Assembly (NCBI RefSeq): GCF_001625215.2
Contig: NC_030385.2
Coordinates: 7,185,135 to 7,249,134 of the forward strand
Direction of reading: 5' to 3'
Length of the DNA stretch: 64,000 bases
Source: Daucus carota subsp. sativus
Taxonomy: Eukaryota > Streptophyta > Magnoliopsida > Apiales > Apiaceae
Shown: positions 1-10,444 of the stretch, piece by piece
How the letters are laid out: the number at the start of each line of letters is the position of its first letter
Position numbering within the stretch: the first letter of the stretch is position 1
Position numbers and translations under genes: made by a program
The notes under the pieces: model-generated
Database searches by the model: none
What the model saw: only the letters and a program-made list of their open reading frames with translations
What the model was told of the DNA's origin: nothing

Positions 1-76
1 TGGGTTGTAAATCGTGAGTTGCGGCCTTCAATTTAGGGATTCGTTCACCGCCTTGAATCATCGCCTTATCCTCCAT
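1..76 (-). CDS. Start of an unrecognised protein-coding gene, cut by the window edge
   Basis: On the minus strand an ATG at 76-74, in a purine-rich context, opens a frame that stays open to the window edge. It gives 25 residues beginning MEDKAMIQGGERIPKLKAAT. I do not recognise the protein. Support for a real gene is the open frame, the non-repetitive codon composition, and two TGGGCTT promoter motifs about 125-150 bp upstream on this strand. The piece is too short for a domain call. It would be divergently arranged with NRPB1, about 1.7 kb away. Confidence 0.35.
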   Translation of the reverse strand, partial: MEDKAMIQGGERIPKLKAATHDLQP

Positions 77-202
77 TTTCCAGATTTTCGAATTAAAGAT
101 AAACAAGAAACGCGATGTCGCGAATAGGTTAGGTTACTCTGACTTAGGTTTAGACTTTGGAGTTTGGATTGGACTACGGAGTTGGACTATCTTTATGTGT
201 AT

Positions 203-227
203 TTGGGCTTGAAAATGAATTGGGCTT
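203..227 (-). promoter_or_regulatory. Paired TGGGCTT (site II-like) motifs
   Basis: Two copies of TGGGCTT lie at 204-210 and 221-227, 17 bp apart. GGGCC/TGGGCY site II motifs are common in promoters of plant housekeeping genes. They lie upstream of the left-edge minus-strand gene, so assigning them to it is an inference. Confidence 0.3.
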
Positions 228-325
228 GGAATTTGATTACTACGGCCTGCTTGCTAGAGTCTGTACTCTGTTACACCTTATCATCATATATATAAAAATC
301 ATATAAACATAGAAAGTCAGTTTAA

Positions 326-555
326 TATCCGGGTTTTATCCGGGTTTTCCTGAAACCGGGTTTTATCCGGATTTTTTAAAATCCGGATTTAATCCGGGTT
401 TTCAAGATCTCGGGCCGGGCCGGATTTGGGTGGGAAATAGTAGGTCTATTTAAAATCTTCAGACCAGGCCAGATCGGGCCGGGTTTTTTTCGGATCGGGT
501 TTTTCAGATTTTTTTTCGGATCGGATCGGATCGGATTTCAGATTTTTTGTACATC
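326..555. repeat. Low-complexity CCGGGTTTT / CGGATCGG tract
   Basis: Irregular repeats of ATCCGGGTTTT, GGGCCGGGCCGG and GGATCGGATC run for about 230 bp, much more GC-rich than the surroundings. No coding frame or paired terminal repeats were seen. Tracts of this kind often form parts of non-autonomous plant transposons, but I could not place termini. Confidence 0.5.
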
Positions 556-839
556 TCTAGCCCTGAGTAGTATACATTGGGGACGGGGACGCGGCACGGA
601 CTTTAATGCTCCTGTAAAGTGTAATTGTGTAGTTTATTTTTAAAATTTTCTTTTTTTGAATTAAAGTTTGGATATTATATTTTTATTCAGAAAAAGAAAA
701 TCTAAATAATAAGTTACGGAACTATATTTAATAAGAGCATTGAAATGCGTGTCGAGCAGTTAAAAAGAAACGTATACAATTAAATGGAACAGAGTGGGTA
801 CAACTTAAGTTATCCGCGTCTGTATTTTGACTTATGTTA

Positions 840-1083
840 CTCCCTCCGTCCCGATTCTTTTGTCTTATTTGATTTTTTTAATCAAATTAAGCAAATTCTG
901 ATAGGTGATTAGTAATTATTCTTACATGATCTTGAAAAAAATTATTTTATTTTAAAGTATAATAGATGTAGATTTTAATAATATGTTTCTTATATTTTTT
1001 AATTATTTAATATATATAATTTCAATCATGATTAATTTTAATACAAAAAATCAATTAAGACAAAATAATTGGGACAAAGGAAT
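840..1083. mobile_element. Stowaway-like MITE upstream of NRPB1
   Basis: The left end CTCCCTCCGTCCCGATTC and the right end, whose reverse complement begins with a TTCCTTTGTCCCAATTAT-type sequence, form imperfect terminal inverted repeats around a 244-bp AT-rich body. A TA dinucleotide lies at each side (838-839, 1084-1085), as expected for Stowaway/Tc1-mariner MITEs. It ends about 400 bp upstream of the presumed NRPB1 TATA box. Confidence 0.7.
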
Positions 1084-1372
1084 TATAAAATAATAGATCC
1101 ATAAACTGACATGAATACCTATTGACAAAAAATACCTTGCGAACAAAATCTTTAAGGTTATGGCTTTAACTATATAATAATAATATAGAGAGAATAAATA
1201 TATTTTTATATTTAACTTTAAATTAAATAAAATAAATTTATGAATAAATATTTCCATCAAAGAAAAAAACTTAGTAAGAGCGGAGCGAAACAGATAAGTA
1301 GTATCTGTAAAATTTGTAAAACTAAGATCAGATCTTTTTCCCTAATATAGTCATAAGAAAAAAAAACAAGAA

Positions 1373-1499
1373 GCCCAAACCAGTTATGTAGATGATACGG
1401 ACTTGGGCAGTTGGGCTCAAGCCAGAAAGCCCATAATCGGGGTAAAAGAGTCATTCCCCCGCTAGGGTAGCGAAAAGCACGCGTTTCCGTCTATAAATA
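1373..1499 (+). promoter_or_regulatory. Core promoter of NRPB1: site II cluster and TATA box
   Basis: Four TGGGC/GCCCA motifs (1373-1377, 1403-1408, 1411-1416, about 1429-1433) precede a TATAAATA box at 1492-1499. A pyrimidine-rich leader with CT repeats follows, so transcription probably starts near 1525 and leaves a 5' UTR of about 230 nt. Site II clusters are typical of proliferating-cell and housekeeping promoters in plants; the arrangement is seen, the function is inferred. Confidence 0.6.
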
Positions 1500-1758
1500 C
1501 AAACCTCACCCCCCTCTCCTCACCTTTCTTTCATTCGCATCGTCTCTCTCGAGAGCGAAGAGAGAAGATTTCTAGTAATCTTCCTTTCAAAACAGACATA
1601 ACAGAATATTATACATAAAACTCATATATACACTCTTAAATCTTGATAAATCTACATAAATCAATTTCAAAACCCTAGAAGTCGAAATTTTCAATTGGAA
1701 ACCCTAACCAATCAGTTAAAGTGTGTTGATTCGGTGATTTAACGATCGGAACGCAGTC

Positions 1759-4700
1759 ATGGATATGCGATTTCCGTTCTCGCCGGCTGAGGTGGCCAAA
1801 GTTCGTATGGTCCAGTTCGGAATACTCAGTCCCGACGAAATTGTAATTTTCGAACTCTTTTTATACATATATGCACTTAATTGAGCTGTGATTGAAGTTT
1901 CTGCTTTCATTTTGTGTGTGATATTTGCAATTCAGCTGAATTTAAGTATGTGATGTGGAATTATTGTGTGTTTTTGATTGTGCAGAGACAAATGTCAGTT
2001 GTGCATATCGAGCACGGTGAAACGACTGAGAGAGGGAAGCCGAAGCCGAGTGGTTTAAGTGACCCGAGGCTTGGGACTATTGACCGGAAAATGAAGTGCG
2101 AGACTTGTATGGCTAATATGGCTGAGTGTCCGGGTCATTTCGGTCACTTGGAGCTTGCCAAACCGATGTTTCACATTGGTTTTCTCAAGACTGTGCTCAG
2201 TATTATGCGGTGTGTTTGCTTTAATTGCTCCAAAATCCTTGCTGATGAGGTAATTTCTTTATTGATTTGTTTAGAGTGGTTTGAGTTGGTGTACTTGGAA
2301 ATGATTTAACTCTGTACATGATGTTGTGGATGCAAGTTCTGTTGATATTTTAAAGTGAAATGAAAGAATATGATGCCGAACTAGCTTTAATAGTTTTACA
2401 AATGTTAGTGGAATAGCTGAAAAATTATTTTTCGTGAAATGTATGCACTGAGTTCTTAATATATCTGACACTGAACTTGCTTTTAATAACACTTGCCGCG
2501 AAATATATGTATGAGTAGTTTTTGATGTCTTCATGATTCTTCACAGGAAATATAATAATGAGAAGGTTTTTAATATGTCTTCATAATTCTTCGCAGGAAA
2601 TATAATTATGAGAAGGTTTTTAAATGTATCTGACCGTTATTGTTTTTAGCATCACGTGCTGTGACTTACATGACTTGTCATGGCTCGTGAGCTATAGAAG
2701 AGACAAATGTGTGGATTAAATATTCTTTTTAACTTGTGTCGTCTTGCGACCGAGTAAGTATACAATAGTTGCTAATGATATAAGACTTCTGATTTCTGAA
2801 AGGAAGCGTTCACACTGGTTGCATATTGCCGATATGAATTTAATGTCTATTCATATATGCAAATAAAAAGGTGGAAACTGGACTCTGATTTTACACTTTA
2901 ATTCTTTTAGCATTCGTGTAAATCATTATAGAATCTTTGGTTGAATTTTTTAAAATGTTTTCTGTGTTCTACAATGTTTTCTTTTCCTAAATAAAATTTT
3001 GCTAAATTGTTTGTTCAATATAACTTTATAACTTGCGGGTGGATACATCCTTGCAATGTGTTGCTTCTCTGTTTGTCAAGATGTTTTTATATAGATTCCT
3101 CACTTTTGCTTCCTTGATCATTATCAGTCATACTCTTTAAAGCTCCATTAATTATTTTATTTGTATCTCTTATAGGAGGATTATAAATTTAAGCAAGCTC
3201 AGAAAATCAGGAATCCAAAAAATAGACTTAAAAAGATTTTAGATTCCTGCAAGAGCAAAACTAAGTGTGAGGGTGGTGATGAAATAGAGTCCCAAAGCCA
3301 GGATACTGATGAACCACTTAAGAAGAGTAGGGGAGGTTGTGGTGCTCAACAGCCAAAGATTACTATTGAAGGTATGAAAATGATAGCTGAATACAAGATC
3401 CAGAAAAAGAAAAATGACGATCCGGAACAGCTACCTGAGCCTGTTGAAAGGAAACAACAGCTTTCCGCCGAGAGGGTAAATTCATATGATTATAATTTTG
3501 ACAATCCTTGTATACCTTGTTTGCAAAACAACTTGGATTTGATCGTCTAATTTAAAACATCATTATCGAACAATTTTCACAGGTGCTAAATGTGCTTAAG
3601 CGGATAAGTGATGAAGATTGCATGTTACTGGGCTTAAATCCGAAGTATGCACGCCCGGATTGGATGATCCTGCAAGTTCTTCCAATCCCTCCTCCTCCGG
3701 TCAGACCTTCTGTAATGATGGATACTTCTGCTCGGAGTGAGGCAAGTCTTTTCCTTCTAACACTTTAATGATTTTTTCATGCACTATTTCCTGTAGTAAA
3801 AGTTGACTTGTTAAAGTACAAATTGGAAACCTTATAGTTACATTTATCTATATGGAAAATTTGAGGGAACCTATAAGAGCAAGTCCAATGGTGTGTTACA
3901 TCCTGTTTAATATTTATATAATAGAACAAAACTAAAAATCACCACTCCAATGGTGTTCTATATCCTGTGCTAACATAGAACAATGCTATAGTTTGTTTTA
4001 AATATAGAACAAAAGATAGATGGAGCTATAATTGCCACCTCACCAAAAAGTGAAAATAGTGGGGTCCTTGGTGTAGAGTTAAGTTGAATAATTAAATTTG
4101 TTCATAAAAGGGCGGGGTACTTGGAGAATAAGTCAAATTTGGAACAAGATATAGGATCAACCATTGGAGACATGTTGTTATTTCAGCACCAAAAAATCAC
4201 TTTTTGGTGCTAAAATATAGCAATAGCTCCATCTTTTTTTGCACAACCACTGGACTGGCTCCAAGGCTGTATATGCTGGGATGAGAATGCTGTGGTCCAA
4301 GTGGATGGGTTTACATCCATCAAACTAAGCTCAAAACTGAAGTTTATCTCTTCATCTCTTGTTGCAGGATGATTTAACACATCAGCTGGCAATGATTATC
4401 AGACACAATGAGAATCTAAGGAAGCAGGAGAGAAATGGAGCTCCTGCTCACATAATTTCTGAATTTGCTCAGTTGTTGCAGTTTCATGTTGCAACATATT
4501 TTGACAATGAGCTTCCTGGGCAGCCGAGGGTATGTGAAAAATACACACCTTCAGCTAAATAACTGTTACTGTATCACAAGGTTTACTCAAAAGTTGTCTA
4601 TACTGTTTCTTGTTCAGGCTACCCAGAGGTCAGGGCGTCCAATTAAATCAATTTGCAGCAGGCTTAAAGCTAAGGAGGGTCGTATTAGAGGAAATTTAAT

Positions 4701-7700
4701 GGGGAAGCGTGTCGATTTCTCTGCACGAACAGTTATCACACCTGATCCGACTATCAATATCGATCAACTTGGAGTGCCATGGAGTATAGCTTTAAATTTA
4801 ACTTACCCAGAGACTGTAACCCCTTATAACATTGAAAGGTGTCGTATTATTATCATTATACATCCTTGATGCAAGTCTATAATAAGCCTGTGTAAATCTG
4901 AACATTATTTTCATTTTCTTTCTAGGCTGAAGGAACTTGTTGAATATGGTCCTCATCCCCCTCCTGGGAAAACTGGTGCCAAATACATTATTAGAGAAGA
5001 CGGTCAGAGGCTTGATCTCCGCTACTTGAAGAAAAGTAGTGATCATCATTTAGAACTTGGATACAAGGCAATATTTTCATCTATTTATGTTCAAGTTCGG
5101 AACAGTTGTTCAATCTTGTTAGGAATCTATTTATGTTCAAGTTGGGCACAGTTGATCGGTCTTGTCAGGAACACCAGTTTTACATTTCTAGATATTTAAT
5201 GCTTTTTTTTTCTTGTTACAGGTTGAGCGACACTTGAATGATGGAGATTTTGTTTTGTTTAATCGGCAACCAAGTCTTCACAAGATGTCTATTATGGGGC
5301 ATCGAATTAAAATCATGCCATATTCAACCTTCCGGCTGAATCTATCGGTCACTTCACCGTATAATGCTGATTTTGATGGAGATGAGATGAATATGCATGT
5401 TCCACAGTCATTTGAAACTAGGGCAGAAGTTTTGGAGTTGATGATGGTACCCAAATGCATCGTGTCTCCACAGGCAAATCGACCAGTTATGGGTATTGTG
5501 CAGGATACACTTCTAGGGTGCCGTAAGATAACCAAGAGAGATACCTTTATTGAGAAGGTGCTCTACTGTCTTGGTTCATATTTCTGAAGGATATGCAGAT
5601 AAATATTATTCTTTCCTAATTTCTGAGGCTTCATATGGGTCATGTTTTTTGCAGGACGTCTTTATGAACATTCTTATGTGGTGGGAGGATTTTGATGGCA
5701 AAGTACCCGCGCCTGCCATTTTGAAGCCTAGACCGCTTTGGACAGGAAAGCAAGTGTTTAATCTTATCATCCCCAAGCAGATAAATCTTATGAGGCAATC
5801 AGCGTGGCATGCTGATGGTGAAACTGGACATATAACACCAGGAGATACTCAGGTTCGAATAGAGAAGGGGGAAGTCATTACTGGTACACTTTGCAAGAAG
5901 ACCCTAGGAGCTTCAACAGGAAGTCTTATCCATGTCATCTGGTAAGATTAATTTGGTAAGGTGGAAGCATTTTTGCTGTATCTTATCTGTTATTTAAATA
6001 TGTTATACATTCTTGTCCACAGGGAGGAAGTTGGCCCAGATGCTGCGCGCAAATTCTTAGGACACACACAATGGCTTGTAAACTACTGGCTTCTGCAGCA
6101 GGGTTTCAGCATTGGTATAGGAGATACCATAGCAGACGCAGCAACAATGGAAAAAATTAATGAAACTATTTCTACTGCTAAGAATGCAGTCAAAGAATTA
6201 ATTAGATCAGCACAAGATAAGGATTTAGAACCGGAGCCTGGTCGCACTATGATGGAATCATTTGAGAACAAAGTTAATCAGGTACAATGTTAATGAATTG
6301 TTTTGCAAGTGCAACCATACATCCTGTTGATGTTACTAATAATTTTATTATAGGTCTTGAACAAGGCTCGAGATGACGCTGGAAGCAGTGCTGAAAAAAG
6401 TTTATCAGAGAGTAACAATTTGAAGGCAATGGTTACAGCTGGGTCAAAAGGAAGTTTTATTAATATATCACAAATGACTGCTTGTGTGGGACAGCAGAAT
6501 GTTGAGGGGAAGCGAATTCCATACGGATTCATTGATCGAACACTTCCTCATTTCACCAAGGATGATTATGGACCTGAAAGTCGTGGTTTTGTGGAGAACT
6601 CTTATCTACGAGGACTAACCCCACAAGAATTCTTTTTTCATGCTATGGGAGGTCGTGAAGGTCTGATAGACACAGCAGTCAAGACATCTGAGACAGGTTA
6701 TATCCAAAGGAGGCTAGTAAAAGCTATGGAAGATATTATGGTCAAGTATGATGGTACTGTCAGGAATTCACTAGGGGACGTGATCCAATTTCTTTATGGG
6801 GAGGATGGTATGGATGCTGTTTGGATCGAGTCTCAGAAACTGGATTCCCTTAAAATGAAAAAGAATGAATTTGACAAGGTTTTTAGGTATGAGATTGATG
6901 ATGGTAACTGGAATCCAAGTTACATGCTTCCAGACCACGTAGAGGATTTAAAAACAATCCGAGAGTTCCGTAATGTGTTTGATGCCGAAGTCCAGAAGCT
7001 CGAGGCAGACAGATTCCAGCTTGGTACAGAGATCACCACAACTGGTGATAACACCTGGCCTATGCCTGTGAATCTTAAGAGGCTTATTTGGAATGCACAG
7101 AAAACGTTCAAGGTTGATTTGAGAAGACCTTCTGATATGCATCCAATGGAGATTGTCGAAGCTGTTGATAAGCTTCAGGAAAGACTGAAGGTTGTCCCTG
7201 GTGATGATTTGATGAGCATGGAAGCTCAGAAAAATGCAACCCTCTTTTTTAATATTCTTCTTCGCAGTACATTTGCAAGTAAGAGAGTATTAAAAGAGTA
7301 CAGATTAACTCGGGAGGCATTTGATTGGGTCATTGGTGAAATAGAGTCACGTTTTCTGCAGTCGCTTGTAGCACCAGGAGAAATGATTGGCTGTGTTGCT
7401 GCTCAGTCTATTGGTGAGCCTGCTACTCAAATGACTCTCAACACTTTTCACTATGCTGGTGTGAGTGCAAAGAATGTGACACTTGGTGTTCCAAGGTTGC
7501 GGGAAATTATAAATGTTGCCAAAAAGATTAAAACTCCATCATTATCTGTCTACTTGAAGCCTAATGTCAGCTCTTCAAAAGAAAAGGCTAAGAATGTACA
7601 GTGTGCTTTGGAGTATACTACTTTGCGAAGTGTGACCCAAGCTACTGAAGTATGGTATGATCCAGATCCCATGAGCACCATTATAGACGAGGATGTTGAT

Positions 7701-10444
7701 TTTGTCAAGTCGTATTATGAAATGCCAGATGAAGAAATTGATCCAGATAAAATTTCCCCTTGGCTACTCCGTGTGCAGCTGAATCGGGAAATGATGATTG
7801 ACAAGAAGTTGAGCATGGCGGATATCGCTGAGAAAATCAATCTTGAGTTTGATGATGATCTAACCTGCATATTTAATGATGATAATGCTGACAAATTGAT
7901 TCTTCGAATACGCATAATGAATGACGAGGCTCCTAAAGGTGAATTGCAAGATGAATCTGCGGAAGATGATGTTTTTCTCAAGAAAATCGAGAGCAATATG
8001 CTCACAGAAATGGCCCTACGTGGCATTCCTGACATCAACAAGGTTTTCATCAAACAGCAGAAAACAAACAGATTTGATGAAAATAATGGATTTGTGACTG
8101 AGCCTGAGTGGATGCTAGACACTGAAGGAGTTAATCTCTTGGCTGTTATTTGTCATGAAGAGGTTGATGCACGAAGGACGACTAGCAATCACTTGATTGA
8201 AGTGATTGAAGTTCTGGGGATTGAAGCAGTTCGCAGGTCCTTACTGGATGAGTTGCGAGTGGTTATATCTTTTGATGGATCTTATGTAAATTACAGGCAC
8301 TTGGCTATCCTCTGCGATACCATGACATACCGTGGTCACCTGATGGCCATCACTCGTCATGGAATTAATAGGAATGACACAGGTCCAATGATGAGATGTT
8401 CATTTGAGGAAACAGTTGACATTCTCCTTGATGCTGCAGTTTATGCAGAAACAGATTACCTGAGAGGTGTTACTGAAAATATCATGTTGGGTCAACTGGC
8501 ACCAATTGGCACTGGAGACTGTTCTTTGTATTTAAATGAGAAGATGTTGAAACAAGCTATTGACATTCAGCTTCCTAGTTACATGGACGGTCTGGACTTT
8601 GGCATGACTCCAGCCCGGTCGCCAATCTCGGGCACCCCATATCATGATGGAATGATGTCACCAAACTACATGCTAAGCCCAAACCTTCGGCTGTCACCCA
8701 TTACTGATGCACAATTTTCTCCCTATGTTGGTGGCATGGGATTTTCTCCTGCATCTTCTCCAAGTTATAGCCCCTCTTCACCTGGGTACAGCCCCTCCTC
8801 TCCTGGGTACAGCCCTGCCTCTCCTGGGTACAGCCCCGCCTCTCCTGGGTATAGCCCTGCTTCACCTGGTTATAGCCCCAGCTCACCAACATATAGTCCA
8901 AGCTCTCCAGGATATAGTCCTAGTAGCCCTACATATTCACCGACAAGTCCATCCTACTCCCCTACCTCCCCCAGCTACAGCCCCACCTCCCCCAGCTACA
9001 GCCCCACCTCCCCAAGCTACAGCCCGACCTCCCCAAGCTACAGCCCCACCTCACCTGCCTACAGCCCCACCTCACCTGCTTACAGCCCCACCTCTCCGTC
9101 CTACAGCCCCACCTCTCCATCCTACAGCCCGACCTCTCCGTCCTACAGCCCGAGCTCCCCGTCCTACAGCCCAACCTCCCCATCCTACAGTCCAACCTCC
9201 CCATCATACAGCCCAACCTCACCTTCATACAGTCCAACTTCTCCATCATATAGTCCTACTTCTCCTGCATACAGTCCCACATCGCCGAGCTACAGTCCCA
9301 CATCTCCAAGCTATAGTCCTACATCTCCAAGCTACAACCCTTCATCTGCAAAGTACAGCCCCTCCCTGGCATATTCCCCGAGCAGTCCAAGACTATCACC
9401 ATCCAGCCCGTACAGTCCGACATCCCCCAGTTACAGGCAAGAGATGACACTTTTATTTCCCGAATGTTTAATTTTCCTGTTTAGAAGTGTTCTATGTGAT
9501 GAATTTAGTTATACAGTGTATGCAGCTTAAGTTAACTTCACAACTGCTACTAGTACTACTAGCATGACTGCATGAGGACCAGCTCGACAACCACCTTAGT
9601 TTACCTTTGTTATATATTATCATTGTGGATGTACTATGTTTCTGTTATTTCTTAATGTGCTGTTTTAAAGTTTTACATCTTTATATTCTTGCAGCCCTAC
9701 TTCACCCTCTTATTCCCCTACATCTCCATCCTATTCCCCTTCAAGTCCAACATACAGCCCCAGCAGGTATGCATAAGTTTTTTTTATTTTGTTACAATTG
9801 CAAGGATTTATTTTATATATATACTTTTGTCTTTCAAGATGTTGAATATATTATACCTTTTGTCTTTAAAAATGTTGAATGTATGACATACATTTGAATG
9901 TACTTCATGAATCTGAGTCTGTCTTGCTGACTGAATATAGGCAAAGATGGTAGCAGCCTAATAATAATAATACTAATAATATATTTTTTTTACCACGTAC
10001 CAACAATAAAATACTTGTTTTTAGCATAAGCTCTTCCTTTCTTTGTGTTCTGAAGTTATTCCTGTCGCTTTTTTATTTTAAAAATATTTTGCTCTTTGCG
10101 AGTGCACATTAATCATTGCATCTATATTTCATGGATTGCAGTCCCTATAATTCTGGTGCTAGCCCGGATTATAGTCCAAGTTCACCACAGTACAGGTGAG
10201 TGGCATTTCTTACTATTTCACGAGTTGGTTGGGGATTTTATTTTTTCATTTAGCCCCAATCTTAGTGATGTGTTTTGGCAATTCAATTGCATTTGATGGG
10301 ACTTCACTTATGCTCATTTTCCTTTATCATGGCAGTCCAAGTGCTGGGTACTCACCGAGTGCACCTGGATATTCACCATCCTCGACCAGCCAGTTTTCTC
10401 CTCAGGCTAGCAACAAGAAGAGCAACAAGGAAAATGGGAAGTGA
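1759..10444 (+). CDS. NRPB1: DNA-directed RNA polymerase II subunit 1 (NRPB1/RPB1)
   Basis: Catalytic largest subunit of nuclear RNA polymerase II. Coding exons: 1759-1842, 1986-2249, 3176-3475, 3583-3741, 4368-4529, 4618-4838, 4926-5067, 5222-5557, 5655-5941, 6023-6281, 6354-9436, 9695-9766, 10142-10195 and 10336-10444, giving 1843 residues, about the length of Arabidopsis NRPB1. The N-terminus reads [16 protein letters not shown]. The clamp zinc motif [16 protein letters not shown], the active-site [12 protein letters not shown] (Mg-binding Asp near 494, 496 and 498) and the trigger-loop segment [16 protein letters not shown] are intact. From about residue 1540 comes the C-terminal domain of YSPTSPS heptads, ending in a basic K/N-rich tail. 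Introns 4, 7 and 11 begin with GC rather than GT (AG|GCAAGT, AG|GCAATA, AG|GCAAGA); the remaining introns are GT-AG. Exon joins preserve frame and match remembered plant NRPB1 throughout. It appears intact and single-copy here. Confidence 0.96.
2525..2624 (+). repeat. Tandem duplication in NRPB1 intron 2
   Basis: Two imperfect 50-bp units, each containing GGAAATATAATAATGAGAAG or a one-base variant, lie head to tail. Purely intronic; no function seen. A similar short duplication (period 46, ATCTATTTATGTTCAAGTT) lies in intron 7 at 5080-5155. Confidence 0.7.
3877..4261. mobile_element. Tourist/Harbinger-like MITE in NRPB1 intron 4
   Basis: Terminal inverted repeats GAGCAAGTCCAATGG and, at the right end, GAGCCAGTCCAGTGG (reverse complement) enclose 385 bp without coding potential. 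The flanks are TAA (3874-3876) and CAA (4262-4264), read as a 3-bp TAA target duplication with one change. Related ends occur near 22400, 40401, 40757 and 41173. It makes up most of an intron that also has a GC donor. Confidence 0.7.
8764..9436 (+). repeat. CTD heptad repeat array of NRPB1
   Basis: About 28 consecutive in-register 21-nt units encode YSP-S/T/A-SP-x heptads, followed by degenerate copies ([21 protein letters not shown]). Between about 8950 and 9200 the units are near-identical at the DNA level and unusually C-rich (TACAGCCCCACCTCCCC), in contrast to the AT-rich rest of the gene. This suggests local unit duplication or conversion. The other frames stay open across it only because of the repeat. 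Confidence 0.9.

Noticed and set aside
8707-9447. Long open frames in the other frames and on the minus strand across the CTD
   Set aside because: They result from the 21-nt heptad repeat, which keeps all frames free of stops. Their products are low-complexity and the correct frame is certain.
9437-9530. Reading straight through NRPB1 exon 11 to the stop at 9530
   Set aside because: Splicing at the GC donor to 9695 restores the remaining CTD heptads and conserved tail in frame, so the read-through frame is treated as retained intron, not the main product.
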